The notes under the pieces are model-generated. The model worked only from the letters and a program-made list of their open reading frames with translations. It did no database searches and had not been told where the DNA came from. A program made the position numbers and the translations under genes. 64,000 nucleotides of DNA from Blastococcus mobilis (GTDB taxonomy: Bacteria > Actinomycetota > Actinomycetes > Mycobacteriales > Geodermatophilaceae), in the NCBI RefSeq assembly GCF_900188025.1, contig NZ_FZNO01000001.1, forward strand, positions 186,001 through 250,000, read 5' to 3'. Positions 27,351 to 36,934 of the stretch are shown here, one piece after another; within the stretch, counting starts at the first letter, position 1, and each line of letters starts with the position of its first letter.

Positions 27351-29546
27351 ATGAGGCTCATGATCGAGGCGCCGTGGATGCACCGCCCGCGGCCGCACTT
27401 GGGCTCTCCGGTGGATGCGGTGCTGCACGGCGCTCCGACCACGCTCGCCGAGCTGCGCGCGCTCCGGATGCAACTGCGCACGGTGCTCGCCGACGGCGGC
27501 CGGCCGCCAGGTGCCCGCGACGACGACCTGGACCGGCTGCTGCTGGTCTTCGAGGAACTCGTGAGCAATGCGCTGCGGCACGGTCGAGGACCGGTGCGGG
27601 TGGCGGTGAGCGACGCGGGTTCCGGTTGGCTGGTGGAGGTCAGCGACGCGGCCGGGAACTCACCGCCCGTCCTGGCCCTCGACCGGGACGCCGCCCTCGG
27701 GGGCCTGGGTCTGCACCTCATCGCGAAGCTGTCCGGGGCCCACGGCTGGACGGCTGAGGACGACGGGCGCAAGGTCGTGTGGGCCCGCGTGGACGTCACC
27801 GAGGAGGCTGCCCGGTCGCGGAACTCGATCGGTGCCGCGGCCGGGCCGACGAGCCCACCGGCGCAGCCGACGGCGGTGGGGGCCTCCGGAAGGACCGCAG
27901 CCGGCACGGCTGCACGTGCGCGGCCGACCGGGTCCCGCCGCGAGTCGGCCGGCCCTGACCGTGCCGTGGCGGCCGGCAAGGGACGCCTGCGCGGGTTGCG
28001 GACCGCCCCCGGCCGGGTCAGCGTCATCGTCACCGCCGTGGTCCTGGTCATCACCGTGGTGCTGGCCTGGCTCGCGTCCGCGGTCAACGCGAACAACAAG
28101 CAGCGGCTGCTGGCTCAGCAGGTCGACCAGGCCGCGACCCTGCTCGCCACCCAGGTCGCGGTGATCCAGACGCAGATGCTCGACGCCGGCCAGGTCGCCG
28201 ACGCGACGAACGGCAGCCCGGAGCCGTTCACCCGCTTCGCGGCCGCGACGGCGATCTGGCCCGGCATGTCGTTCTCCCTGTGGCGGGTCAACGGGGACCA
28301 GGTCGAGCAGGTGGCCCTGCACGGTCCCGACCCGCAGGCGCCGGAGGAAGACCGGGACACGTTCCTCGCGGGGCTCGAGCCGACCGGGCAACTGGCCGTC
28401 GCCGGGATCGTGCAGCGCCCCGAGCCGCGACTGGCCTACGCGCTGATGCCCGCGGAGCAGACCGGGGACCTCGTCGTGTACGCGGAGGTACCGCTGGACC
28501 GCCAGGTCTCGGTGGAGGCGGGTGACGCCTTCGGCGGTCTGGACATGGCGGTGTTCCTCGGCCGAGGGACCGACGCCGACCAGCTGGTGCAGGCCACCGC
28601 TCCCCTCCCGATCCGAGGGGACACCGTCACCACGCGGGTGCCGTTCGGCGACACCACCTTCACCGTCGTCGCCGCGTCCCGCATCGGGTTGACCGGCCCG
28701 CTGTCGGCGACCCTGCCGTGGATCGTGCTCGGCGTCGGCGGCGTGCTGGCCGTTGCCGGCGGTATGACCGCGGGGAGCCTCGCCCGGCGTCGGACCACCG
28801 CCGAGCGGCTGGCTGCCGACAACGAGCAGCTCTACCGGCAGCAGCGCGGCATCGCAGGCACCCTGCAGCACGCCCTGCTGCCCGAGGTGGCCAGCGTGGA
28901 CGGCATCGAGGTCGCGGCCCGCTATGTCGCCGGCGTCGACGAGCTGGAGGTCGGCGGCGACTGGTACGACGTCATCCCCGGCCCGTCGGGGCGCTCGGTG
29001 TTCGTCGTCGGCGACGTCTCCGGCCAGGGGCTGGCCGCGGCGACGACGATGGCCGCGCTCCGCTTCGCCGTGCGCGCCTACGTCGCCCAGGGCGACGACG
29101 TCGCGACCGTCCTGACGAAGCTGCGCGGCCTGCTCGACGTCAGCGTCGACCACCAGTTCGCCACCGTGCTGCTCGGCGAGCTGGACCCGGTAGCGGGCCT
29201 GGTCCGGGTCGTGTCGGCCGGGCACTTCGGCCCGCTGCTCATGACCGGCGGTAGGGCGGAGTTCCTGGACTGCGCCGTCGCGCCGCCGGTCGGGGTGGCG
29301 ACCCCGGCCCCGCCAGCAGTGGCCGAGGCGCGGGTCTCCGGGCCGACGACGCTGCTGGCCTTCACCGACGGCGCGGTGGAACGCCGGGGCGAGGTGATCG
29401 ACGCCGGGCTGGAACGACTGCGGTCCACGGCCGCCGCCGCGAACGCGCAGCCACTGCCGACGGTCCTGGACCACCTGATGCAGATGCCGGACGTCGACGG
29501 CGGACGGGACGACACGGTGATCCTCGGGCTGCGCTGGACGAGCTGA
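27351..29546 (+). CDS. HATPase (RsbW-like) - sensor - SpoIIE/PP2C phosphatase fusion
   Basis: A 731-residue signalling protein. Residues about 30-150 are an RsbW-like GHKL ATPase of the anti-sigma kinase type, with N-box ELVSNALRHG (Asn73) and GGLGLHLIAKLSG as the G-box. A basic linker (150-220) is followed by a membrane helix at 223-244, an extracytoplasmic sensor of about 210 residues, and a second helix at 455-475. Residues 510-731 are a SpoIIE-type PP2C phosphatase with GGDWYDV, VGDVSGQGLAAA and LLAFTDGAVERR. Kinase and phosphatase, normally separate partner-switch proteins, are in one chain around one sensor. The start is uncertain: ATG 27351 is used, ATG 27360 would also fit. A regulated sigma factor is not in the window. 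Confidence 0.82.
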   Translation: MRLMIEAPWMHRPRPHLGSPVDAVLHGAPTTLAELRALRMQLRTVLADGGRPPGARDDDLDRLLLVFEELVSNALRHGRGPVRVAVSDAGSGWLVEVSDAAGNSPPVLALDRDAALGGLGLHLIAKLSGAHGWTAEDDGRKVVWARVDVTEEAARSRNSIGAAAGPTSPPAQPTAVGASGRTAAGTAARARPTGSRRESAGPDRAVAAGKGRLRGLRTAPGRVSVIVTAVVLVITVVLAWLASAVNANNKQRLLAQQVDQAATLLATQVAVIQTQMLDAGQVADATNGSPEPFTRFAAATAIWPGMSFSLWRVNGDQVEQVALHGPDPQAPEEDRDTFLAGLEPTGQLAVAGIVQRPEPRLAYALMPAEQTGDLVVYAEVPLDRQVSVEAGDAFGGLDMAVFLGRGTDADQLVQATAPLPIRGDTVTTRVPFGDTTFTVVAASRIGLTGPLSATLPWIVLGVGGVLAVAGGMTAGSLARRRTTAERLAADNEQLYRQQRGIAGTLQHALLPEVASVDGIEVAARYVAGVDELEVGGDWYDVIPGPSGRSVFVVGDVSGQGLAAATTMAALRFAVRAYVAQGDDVATVLTKLRGLLDVSVDHQFATVLLGELDPVAGLVRVVSAGHFGPLLMTGGRAEFLDCAVAPPVGVATPAPPAVAEARVSGPTTLLAFTDGAVERRGEVIDAGLERLRSTAAAANAQPLPTVLDHLMQMPDVDGGRDDTVILGLRWTS

Positions 29547-29634
29547 CCGAGGCCGGGTGTCCGACCGGCTGGCGCGACACGGCCCGCGGGTGTCCGATGT
29601 GTGCCTGCGCATCGACGACCCTCGAGGAGTCTCC

Positions 29635-31494
29635 ATGCCGCGTCGGCGTACCACGCTGCTGGCCCTGTCCGGGCTGACTGCAGGCGTTCTCGTGGCCGGC
29701 GCTCCTGCCACCGCCGCCGCAGGCGGCTCACCGCCGGGGAAGCAGCCCCTCGCGGTGGGTACCGGGGGCGCGGTCGCCACGGTCGATCCCGATGCCACCA
29801 GGGTCGGTCTGGACGTCCTGGCCGACGGCGGCAACGCGGCTGACGCGGCAGTCGCCGCGGCCGCCGCACTGGGCGTGACCGAGCCCTATTCCGCGGGAAT
29901 CGGTGGCGGAGGCTTCTTCGTCTACTTCGAGGCCGCGACCGGCAAGGTCTTCACGCTGGACGGGCGGGAGACCGCTCCTCTGGCGATGGGCGCCGGCGCC
30001 TTCCTCGACGACGAGGGCAACGCCCTGCCGTTCCAGGAAGCTGTCCGGAGTGGCCTGTCCGTGGGCACGCCGGGCACGCCGCTCACCTGGTCGCGGGCGC
30101 TCGAGGAGTTCGGCACCCTCTCGCTCGCCGAGGCCCTGCAGGGTGGGATCCGGCTGGCCGACGAGGGCTTCGTCGTCGACGAGACGTTCCGGCAGCAGAC
30201 CGCCGAGAACGAGGAGAAGTTCCGTCGCTTCCAGCCCACCGCCGAGCTCTTCCTCCCGAACGGTGCTCTCCCCGAGGTGGGTTCGGTGTTCCGGAATCCG
30301 GATCTGGCCCGCACCTACGAGCTGCTGGCCGGCAAGGGTGCGGAGACGGCCTACACGGGAGAGCTCGCCGAGGAGATCGTCCGGACGGCCCAGGACCCGC
30401 CGGAGGCCGCGGGCACCGGTGACGTGCGACCGGGACTGCTCGACACGGTGGACCTCGCCCGGTACGACGTCCCGTTCCGCGAGCCCACGAGGATCGACTA
30501 CCGCGGGCTCGAGATCTACGGGATGGCCCCGCCGTCGAGCGGGGGCTCGACCGTCGGTGAAGCCCTGAACATCCTCGAGCTGTTCCCCCTGAGCTCGATG
30601 CCCGACGTGCCCGCTCTGCATCACTACCTCGAGGCGAGCGCCCTGGCCTTCGCGGACCGGAACGTCTACGTGGGTGACCCCGCGTACACCCAGGTGCCCC
30701 TGGCCCAGCTGCTCTCCGACGGGTTCGCGGCCGAGCGGGCCTGCGCCATCGATCCGGGCACGGCATCGGTGACGCCGGTAGCCGCGGGCAGCCCGGACGG
30801 GCAGTACGGTCCGTGCCCGGCGGAGGACCGGCCGACCGCGGGGGCGGGCGCCGAGGGACCCTCCACCACGCATCTCACCGTCGCCGACGCGGCGGGGAAC
30901 GTCGCGAGCTACACGCTGACCATCGAGCAGACCGGCGGCAGCGGGATCACCGTCCCCGGCCGGGGATTCATCCTCAACAACGAGCTCACCGACTTCACGT
31001 TCAAGGCGGCGGACCCGACCCGGCCCGAGCCGAACCTGCCCGCCCCGGGCAAGCGTCCGCGCAGCAGCATGTCGCCGACCATCGTGCTGGACGACGGCAG
31101 GCCGGTGCTCGCCCTCGGCTCACCGGGTGGCAGCACGATCATCACGACCCTGCTCCAGACGCTGGTGAACCGCATCGACCGGAACATGAACCTCGCGGAG
31201 GCGATCGCGGCGCCCCGGGCCAGCCAGCGCAACACCGCGACGACCGATGCGGAGCCCGCCTTCATCGCGGCGTACGGCCCCGCGCTGGAGGCCCTCGGAC
31301 ACGAGTTCACGTCGGTCGCGGAGCTCGGCGCGGCAACGGGCATCGAGTACCTGCCGGGTGGACTCGTGCTGGCCGCCGCGGAAACGGAGCGGCGGGGCGG
31401 CGGGAGTGCCGGCGTTGTGCACGAGGTCCTGGACACCGCGGGGGGCCCCGGGACCGGCGACCCGCGGCTCGCGCCCGAGCTCGGGAACGGCTGA
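29635..31494 (+). CDS. ggt: Secreted gamma-glutamyltransferase
   Basis: A 619-residue N-terminal-nucleophile hydrolase that splits the gamma-glutamyl bond of glutathione-like compounds. Signal peptide MPRRRTTLLALSGLTAGVLVAG with Ala-rich cleavage region to about residue 33. The maturation site is visible as GPSTTHLTVADAAGN: Thr411, the first of the TT pair, is the expected nucleophile exposed by self-cleavage. The glutamate-binding PPSSGGSTVGEAL lies upstream and the small-subunit GSPGGSTIITTLLQ downstream. The start at ATG 29635 has CGAGGAG upstream. It lies 89 bases after the SpoIIE gene on the same strand and may be independent. It ends nine bases before the convergent cyclase gene's stop. 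Confidence 0.93.
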   Translation: MPRRRTTLLALSGLTAGVLVAGAPATAAAGGSPPGKQPLAVGTGGAVATVDPDATRVGLDVLADGGNAADAAVAAAAALGVTEPYSAGIGGGGFFVYFEAATGKVFTLDGRETAPLAMGAGAFLDDEGNALPFQEAVRSGLSVGTPGTPLTWSRALEEFGTLSLAEALQGGIRLADEGFVVDETFRQQTAENEEKFRRFQPTAELFLPNGALPEVGSVFRNPDLARTYELLAGKGAETAYTGELAEEIVRTAQDPPEAAGTGDVRPGLLDTVDLARYDVPFREPTRIDYRGLEIYGMAPPSSGGSTVGEALNILELFPLSSMPDVPALHHYLEASALAFADRNVYVGDPAYTQVPLAQLLSDGFAAERACAIDPGTASVTPVAAGSPDGQYGPCPAEDRPTAGAGAEGPSTTHLTVADAAGNVASYTLTIEQTGGSGITVPGRGFILNNELTDFTFKAADPTRPEPNLPAPGKRPRSSMSPTIVLDDGRPVLALGSPGGSTIITTLLQTLVNRIDRNMNLAEAIAAPRASQRNTATTDAEPAFIAAYGPALEALGHEFTSVAELGAATGIEYLPGGLVLAAAETERRGGGSAGVVHEVLDTAGGPGTGDPRLAPELGNG

Positions 31495-31503
31495 CGACCG
31501 AGG

Positions 31504-33129
31504 TCAGGCCTCGTCGCCGACGACCCGGTCACGTCCTGACCGCTTGGCCAGGTACAGGTGCCCGTCGGCCCGGCCGAGCACCTCCGCGGGTGTCGCGACG
31601 GTCAGTGCCGCCACGCTGGCCGCCCCGATGCTCACCGTGACGGGCAGACCGCCGGTCACCTCCGCCCAGGGGTGCGTGCGGATCGTCCGGCGGACGTCCT
31701 CCAGGTGCCCCGTCGCGGCCGACGGAGTGGCGCCGACCAGGACCAGCAGGAACTCCTCACCGCCCATGCGGGCGACGAAGGAACCGGCGTTCGGTCCGCC
31801 GAACGACGCACCGGCCTTCATCAGCAGCTCGGCGACCGTGCACAGGACCTGGTCGCCGACCTCGTGCGAGCACGTGTCGTTGATGCGCTTGAAGTGGTCC
31901 AGGTCCAGCAGGGCCACCGTGACCGGCTCGGCGACTCCAGCACGACCGCGCAGGAGCCGCGGGAGTACACCGTCCACGTAGCGGCGGTTGTAGAGACCCG
32001 TCAGCGGGTCCCGCAGTGAGAGCTCGCGGTACCGGCGGGTCTGCCGCCGCGCCTCCGTGGTCTCGTACATCGCCTGCAGCGCCCGGGCCCGGGCGTCCCG
32101 CTCCGCCGACTGCAGCTCCATGAGTTCGGCGCAGTACAGCTTGTGCTCCTCGAACGCCGAGCGGAAGGAACCGCTCGCGGCGTGCAGCTCGGCCTGCTCG
32201 CACCGGGCGCGTACGCGGATCGAGGTCAGCCCGTACTCGTCGCAGCGGCGCACGCACTCGTCCAGAGTCTCCTGGGCCTCTCCCAGATGGCCGCGCCGGC
32301 GCCTGATCTCGGCCAGGGTCAGGAGGAAGTCCGCACCGGCGTCGCCGTCCAGCGACGCCTGCAGGGCCTCCGGGCGCAGTCCGGGCAGCAGCGCGGCCTC
32401 GGCCTCCTCGAGGCGCCCCTGTCCCATCAGCGCCCGACCGATGGTGTCGAGCCGGCCGACGCTCATGGGCAGGCTGTGCCGGTCGGCCAGCTCCTGCAGC
32501 TTGGTGCTCCAGGCCAGCACCTCCTCGAACGACCCCGACAGGGTCTCGTAGTACGCGCGGTTGTTGAGCACCATGAGCTGGCGGTCGACGTCACCGAGCT
32601 CCTCGGCGAGCCGCAGGACGTGGTCGTAGCGGTCCCGCGCCGTGAGATCCCCGCTGAGGCCCAGGCAGTCGGCCAGGCGCGCAAGGTGGTCGATCCGTGC
32701 TGTGGGCGCCACGTCATCTGCCAGGAGTTCCACGGCGCGAACGGCGTGCTCGAGGGCGAGGGACACGTCACCGAGCTCCTGGAACACCGCCGTCAGGACG
32801 AAGTGACTGCGAGCCTGGAGCTGCGGGGAGTCGTGCGCGGTGGCCCACCGGTGGATCTTCTGGGCCTGGCGGGCGGCGTCCGCGACGTTCCCGCGGCGCC
32901 GGAGCAGGTCGGCCAGGACCAGCCGGGCGCGCTGCTCGAGCTCACCGAGGCCGAGCTCACGGGCGGCCGCCACCGCCTTCTCCGCGTCCTGGTCCAGGTC
33001 GCCGTGGTCGAAGCGCGAGAGGTTCTCCAGTTCGGCGACCGACGCCGACAGCTCGGCGGCGCGCACGCCATCGAGGGACGGCGCGGCAGCGGGGCTGCGC
33101 CTCCGATTCACCTCGGCGGTCCGGGTCAC
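31504..33129 (-). CDS. TPR-GGDEF diguanylate cyclase
   Basis: A 541-residue protein. Residues about 50-330 form TPR-like helical repeats with many A/L/E pairs (such as RARLVLADLLRRRGN), and a GGDEF domain follows after a short coiled linker. DPLTGLYNRRYVDGVLP begins it and the signature is MGGEEFLLVLVG, a standard active variant, with LDLDHFKRIND as the substrate loop. It should make cyclic di-GMP; the TPRs would sense protein partners. There is no membrane helix. The start is GTG at 33129. It is followed on the same strand (upstream) by a STAS protein 31 bases away, so the STAS gene precedes the cyclase and they may be co-transcribed. Confidence 0.88.
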   Translation of the reverse strand: MTRTAEVNRRRSPAAAPSLDGVRAAELSASVAELENLSRFDHGDLDQDAEKAVAAARELGLGELEQRARLVLADLLRRRGNVADAARQAQKIHRWATAHDSPQLQARSHFVLTAVFQELGDVSLALEHAVRAVELLADDVAPTARIDHLARLADCLGLSGDLTARDRYDHVLRLAEELGDVDRQLMVLNNRAYYETLSGSFEEVLAWSTKLQELADRHSLPMSVGRLDTIGRALMGQGRLEEAEAALLPGLRPEALQASLDGDAGADFLLTLAEIRRRRGHLGEAQETLDECVRRCDEYGLTSIRVRARCEQAELHAASGSFRSAFEEHKLYCAELMELQSAERDARARALQAMYETTEARRQTRRYRELSLRDPLTGLYNRRYVDGVLPRLLRGRAGVAEPVTVALLDLDHFKRINDTCSHEVGDQVLCTVAELLMKAGASFGGPNAGSFVARMGGEEFLLVLVGATPSAATGHLEDVRRTIRTHPWAEVTGGLPVTVSIGAASVAALTVATPAEVLGRADGHLYLAKRSGRDRVVGDEA

Positions 33130-33160
33130 ACCGCCTCATCGGCGCGTCTGACCTGCACCT

Positions 33161-33508
33161 TTAGCACTTTTCTCGCGAACCTCCGGCTGCTCGGCGTTGG
33201 GCGACCGACGACGCCCTCCTGAGCAGCCGCTCCACAGCGGGAGAGCTGGACAGCGCCACCGGCCGTCCTGCTCGCGCGGCAGCGTCCAGGTGGTCGAGCA
33301 CGAGCTCGAGCGCCGGCGCCGAGAACCCGGTCACCGAGCCCGCGTCGATGGCGTCGATCCGTACCGGTTCGCGGCCGTAGCGCCGCACGAAGGAGTCGAC
33401 CGCCACCCCGTCGACGTCGCCGGCGAGGCACAGCACCCGTCCGGCGGCGGTGTTGAGCAGGCGGACGATGCCGCGCGCCGCGGAGCGTTCGGGAGGCAGC
33501 GAGGTCAC
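33161..33508 (-). CDS. Small STAS-domain-like protein (anti-anti-sigma factor type)
   Basis: A 115-residue protein whose length and pattern fit a STAS domain, the fold of SpoIIAA-like anti-sigma antagonists. It runs RVLCLAGDVDGVAVDSFVRR, IDAIDAGSVTGFSAPALELV with the phosphorylatable Ser/Thr region, then the amphipathic ALELVLDHLDAAARAGRPV helix. The GTG at 33508 is the most likely start; it abuts the divergent DNA polymerase start at 33510. The cyclase gene follows 31 bases on. I read it as a signalling partner of that cyclase or of the phosphatase at 27351, which is inference. The family call is by pattern only. Confidence 0.6.
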   Translation of the reverse strand: MTSLPPERSAARGIVRLLNTAAGRVLCLAGDVDGVAVDSFVRRYGREPVRIDAIDAGSVTGFSAPALELVLDHLDAAARAGRPVALSSSPAVERLLRRASSVAQRRAAGGSREKC

Positions 33509-33509
33509 C

Positions 33510-35246
33510 GTGCCAGTGTGGCGCTCCGCTGCGGACGGCACGGGGCTGGAGGTCTCTGTCGGACCGGTCGGCGACACTGCGGAGATGAACCGGGTCCTCC
33601 TCGCGCGCCGCGGCGAGGCCACCGTCGAGGCGTCGGAGTGCCTCGACGACGACACGCCCGCGCGGGTCACCCGGTTCCCCTCCGCCGACCTCCCGGACTT
33701 CGTCCGGGAACGCGAGGCCTCGCCCGTCCGCTGGGTGTGGAACGACACCACCCGCTGGTACCCGGCGCTCCTGGAGGCCGGCGTCCGGGTCGAGCGCTGC
33801 GCCGACCTGCGGCTCGGCCACGCCGTCCTCCGGCGGTCCCCGCTGGTCGATCAGGCCGTGCTCGTCGGCGAGGAGACCCCGGGGTGGGACGCCCTCCAAC
33901 CGGTGACCGCAACCGATCCGGCCCTCTTCCCCCTCGACGACCCCGCCGACGGTCTCGACCCGGTAGCCGAGCACGCGCGTCACCAGGCCGCGCTGGCCGC
34001 CTCGCCGGGCCGGGGGCGCCTCGGTCTGCTGCTCGCCGCCGAGTCCTCCGGCGCGCTGGCGGCGGCGGAGATGACCCATACCGGGTTGCCGTGGCGGGCG
34101 GACGTGCACGAACGCCTGTTGACCGGGCTCCTGGGCCCCCGTCCGGCGCCGGGCCGGCGACCGCCGGCCCTCGAGCGACTGCTGGCCGAGATCCGCGCGG
34201 CCTTCGGGGCGCCCGGGCTGAACCCCGACTCGCCCGGCGGGTTGCTGCGCGCGCTCCAGACCTCGGGGTTGCCGGTGAGCGACACCCGTTCCTGGACGCT
34301 CGAGCAGCTCCGGCACCCCGGCATCCCGGCGCTCCTGGAGTACAAGAAGCTGTCGCGGCTGCTCCAGGCCAACGGGTGGAACTGGCTGGACGCCTGGGTG
34401 CGTGATGGGCGGTTCCGCTCGTACTTCCTGCCCGGCGGCGTGGTGACCGGGCGATGGGCCTCCAACGGCGGCGGCGCCCTCTCCGTCCCCGCACAGGTGC
34501 GCCCGGCGGCGGTCGCCGACGACGGCTGGCGTTTCGTCGTGGCCGACGTCGCTCAGTTGGAACCGCGCGTGCTCGCCGGCATGAGCATGGACGCGGCCAT
34601 GGCGGAGGCGGCGCGGTCGTCGGACCTGTACCAGGGCATGGTCGACACCGGCACCGTGGCGACCCGGGCCGAGGCCAAGGTGGGGATGCTCGGGGCGATG
34701 TACGGCGGCACGCGGGGCGAGAGCGGGCGCATGATGCCCCGGCTGGCCCGCAGCTACCCCCGGGCGATCGGGCTGGTCGAGGCGGCCGCTCGGGCCGGGG
34801 AGCGCGGCGAGGTCGTGCACACCCTGCTCGGCCGGGGGTCCCCGGCCCCCACGGGGGCATGGGCCGAGCGTCCGCTCGAGCTCGGGGAGCCGCCCGACGA
34901 GGACCGGTCCACCGAGGACCGGGACCGCCACCGCCGGGCGTGGGGCCGGTTCACCCGCAATTTCGTCGTCCAGGGCACCGGCGCCGAGTGGGCTCTGTGC
35001 TGGCTGGCCGACCTGCGCAACCGGCTGTGGCGGCTGTGCGGCACCGGGACGCTGAGCCGGCGTCCGCATCTGGTCTTCTTCCTCCACGACGAGGTGGTGG
35101 TGCACACGCCCGAACACCTGGCCGACGCCGTCGCCGAGGAGGTGCGCCGTGCTGCGGCGGAAGCCGGCCGGCTGCTCTTCGGGAGCTTCCCCGTCGACTT
35201 CCCGCTCGACGTCGCCGTCGTCGGCTCCTGGGCCGACGCGGACTGA
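33510..35246 (+). CDS. DNA polymerase I-like bifunctional exonuclease/polymerase
   Basis: A 578-residue protein of the actinobacterial bifunctional 3'-5' exonuclease/DNA polymerase group. It lacks the N-terminal 5' nuclease of PolA. Polymerase motifs are clear: motif A DVAQLEPRVLAG, the O-helix region EAKVGMLGAMYGGTRG with its invariant Lys, and motif C FFLHDEVVVH with the HDE metal residues. The first ~250 residues correspond to a poorly conserved exonuclease domain in which I cannot find intact DEDD residues, so proofreading is doubtful. The start is uncertain: GTG 33510 is taken because the usual N-terminal sequence (WxS...GPVG) follows it; ATG 33585 is possible. Its role is probably in repair synthesis. 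Confidence 0.85.
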   Translation: MPVWRSAADGTGLEVSVGPVGDTAEMNRVLLARRGEATVEASECLDDDTPARVTRFPSADLPDFVREREASPVRWVWNDTTRWYPALLEAGVRVERCADLRLGHAVLRRSPLVDQAVLVGEETPGWDALQPVTATDPALFPLDDPADGLDPVAEHARHQAALAASPGRGRLGLLLAAESSGALAAAEMTHTGLPWRADVHERLLTGLLGPRPAPGRRPPALERLLAEIRAAFGAPGLNPDSPGGLLRALQTSGLPVSDTRSWTLEQLRHPGIPALLEYKKLSRLLQANGWNWLDAWVRDGRFRSYFLPGGVVTGRWASNGGGALSVPAQVRPAAVADDGWRFVVADVAQLEPRVLAGMSMDAAMAEAARSSDLYQGMVDTGTVATRAEAKVGMLGAMYGGTRGESGRMMPRLARSYPRAIGLVEAAARAGERGEVVHTLLGRGSPAPTGAWAERPLELGEPPDEDRSTEDRDRHRRAWGRFTRNFVVQGTGAEWALCWLADLRNRLWRLCGTGTLSRRPHLVFFLHDEVVVHTPEHLADAVAEEVRRAAAEAGRLLFGSFPVDFPLDVAVVGSWADAD

Positions 35247-35302
35247 GCGCGCCGACCGCGGCAGGACCCGGGACCCGGCTCCGGGACGCCCGTCCGGCGC
35301 GA

Positions 35303-36934
35303 TCAGTCCTCGATGAGCCAGACCGCGGTGTCGGGGGGGAGGGCGAGGCCGCCACCGGAGCGGTGGAGGCGCGCGGTCGAGGCGAGCAGGACGGAGCCGG
35401 AGCAGCCGACGAGGGCCGTCTCGGTGCCCATGTTCACCACGCAGCGCACCGTCTCGTCCCCCCCGACGCAGCGCACGGTGAGGACGTCGCCGTCCGTGTC
35501 GACCGTCGCCGTACCGGAACCGAGCGCCGGGTGTGCCCCGCGCAGGGCCAGGGCTCGCCGGTACAGGGTCAGCATCGAGCCGCCGTCCCGGTGCTGACGG
35601 GAGACCGCGTACCGGTCCCACCCGGGTGGAACCGGCAGCCACGGCTCGGCGGCACCGGCAGGGGAGAAGCCCAGGCTCTCCGCGGTGTTCCACGGCATCG
35701 GCACGCGGCAGCCGTCACGGCCGGTCCGGGCACCGCCGCTCCGGAAGAAGATCGGGTCGCGCTTGGCCTCGTCGGGCACGTGGGCCTGCGGCAGCCCCAG
35801 CTCCTCGCCGGCGTAGAGGTAGGCGGAGCCGGGAAGAGCCAGCATCAGCAGCGCCGCGGCGCGCGCCCGTGCGGTGCCGAGCGCCCCGCCGCCGAACCGG
35901 CTGACCTGACGGTCCTTGTCGTGGTTGCCGAGCACCCAGGAGACCGGGGCGCCCACCTGGGCGAACGCCTCCAGGGCGGTGCGCACGCCGTCGGCGAAGG
36001 CCTCGGTCGACCACGGCGACTTGAGCAGCCGGAACGACAGGGACTGGTGCATCTCGTCGGGCCGGGAGTAGAGCGCCACCTGATCCAGGTCGGCCAGGCA
36101 GACCTCACCGACGAGCATGGTGTCCGGGTACTCGTCGCAGATGGATCGCCAGCGGCGCCACACGTCGTGCACCTCGGGCTGATTCCACGTCATGGCTTGC
36201 TCGGGGCCGTGACCGAACAAGGTGGGGGAGTAGCCGCCGGGGTTGTCCCGGAGTGCGGGGTCCTTGAAGAGGCCGTAGGCCACATCCACGCGGAAGCCGC
36301 TGACGCCCCGGTCCAGCCAGAAGCGCAGGGTCTTCTCGAAGTCGGCGGCCACCGCGGGGTCGCGCCAGTTCAGGTCCGGCTGCTCGGGGGCGAAGAGGTG
36401 CAGGTACCAGCGACCGTCCGGCGTCCGCGACCACGCCGGGCCACCGAACAACGACTGCCAGTTGTTCGGGGGCGCCTCGGAGGGGGGAGCGAAGTGGTAG
36501 CGGGACGCCTCGGGGGAGTCGGCATCGGCGAGAGCGGCCTGGAACCACGGGTGACGGTCCGAGGTGTGGTTGGGGACGACGTCGAGGACGACGCGCAGCC
36601 CCAGTCGACGGGCGTCGGCGACCAGGGCCTCGAGGTCGGCGACATCGCCGTAGTCGGGGTCGACCGCCCGGTAGTCGACGACGTCGTAACCGCCGTCCGC
36701 GCCGCCGGACGGGTAGTGCGGATTGATCCACAACGCGTCGACGCCGAGCCAGGCGAGGTAGGGCAGGCGGGAGCGGACGCCTGCCAGGTCCCCGATGCCG
36801 TCGCCGTTGCTGTCGGCGAAGCTGCGCAGGTACACCTGGTAGACCACGGCCGTCCGCCACCAGGCCGACGACGGCTCGGAGGCGACCTGTCGGTCCGCCC
36901 AGGTGGTCCCCGCAATGGAAAGCCGGCGTGACAT
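35303..36934 (-). CDS. GH13 alpha-glucosidase / oligo-1,6-glucosidase
   Basis: A 543-residue glycoside hydrolase family 13 enzyme that releases glucose from alpha-1,4 or alpha-1,6 oligosaccharides. The family regions are all visible: YQVYLRSFADSNGDGIGDL, DVVPNHTS, GFRVDVAYG with nucleophile Asp217, LVGEV with acid Glu277, and VLGNHDKD with transition-state Asp339. No signal peptide, so it acts on imported sugars. The ATG at 36934 begins the conserved sequence after about 20 residues. No sugar transporter is near. It is transcribed away from the carboxypeptidase gene, with a 343-base intergenic region that contains an inverted repeat. Confidence 0.9.
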   Translation of the reverse strand: MSRRLSIAGTTWADRQVASEPSSAWWRTAVVYQVYLRSFADSNGDGIGDLAGVRSRLPYLAWLGVDALWINPHYPSGGADGGYDVVDYRAVDPDYGDVADLEALVADARRLGLRVVLDVVPNHTSDRHPWFQAALADADSPEASRYHFAPPSEAPPNNWQSLFGGPAWSRTPDGRWYLHLFAPEQPDLNWRDPAVAADFEKTLRFWLDRGVSGFRVDVAYGLFKDPALRDNPGGYSPTLFGHGPEQAMTWNQPEVHDVWRRWRSICDEYPDTMLVGEVCLADLDQVALYSRPDEMHQSLSFRLLKSPWSTEAFADGVRTALEAFAQVGAPVSWVLGNHDKDRQVSRFGGGALGTARARAAALLMLALPGSAYLYAGEELGLPQAHVPDEAKRDPIFFRSGGARTGRDGCRVPMPWNTAESLGFSPAGAAEPWLPVPPGWDRYAVSRQHRDGGSMLTLYRRALALRGAHPALGSGTATVDTDGDVLTVRCVGGDETVRCVVNMGTETALVGCSGSVLLASTARLHRSGGGLALPPDTAVWLIED

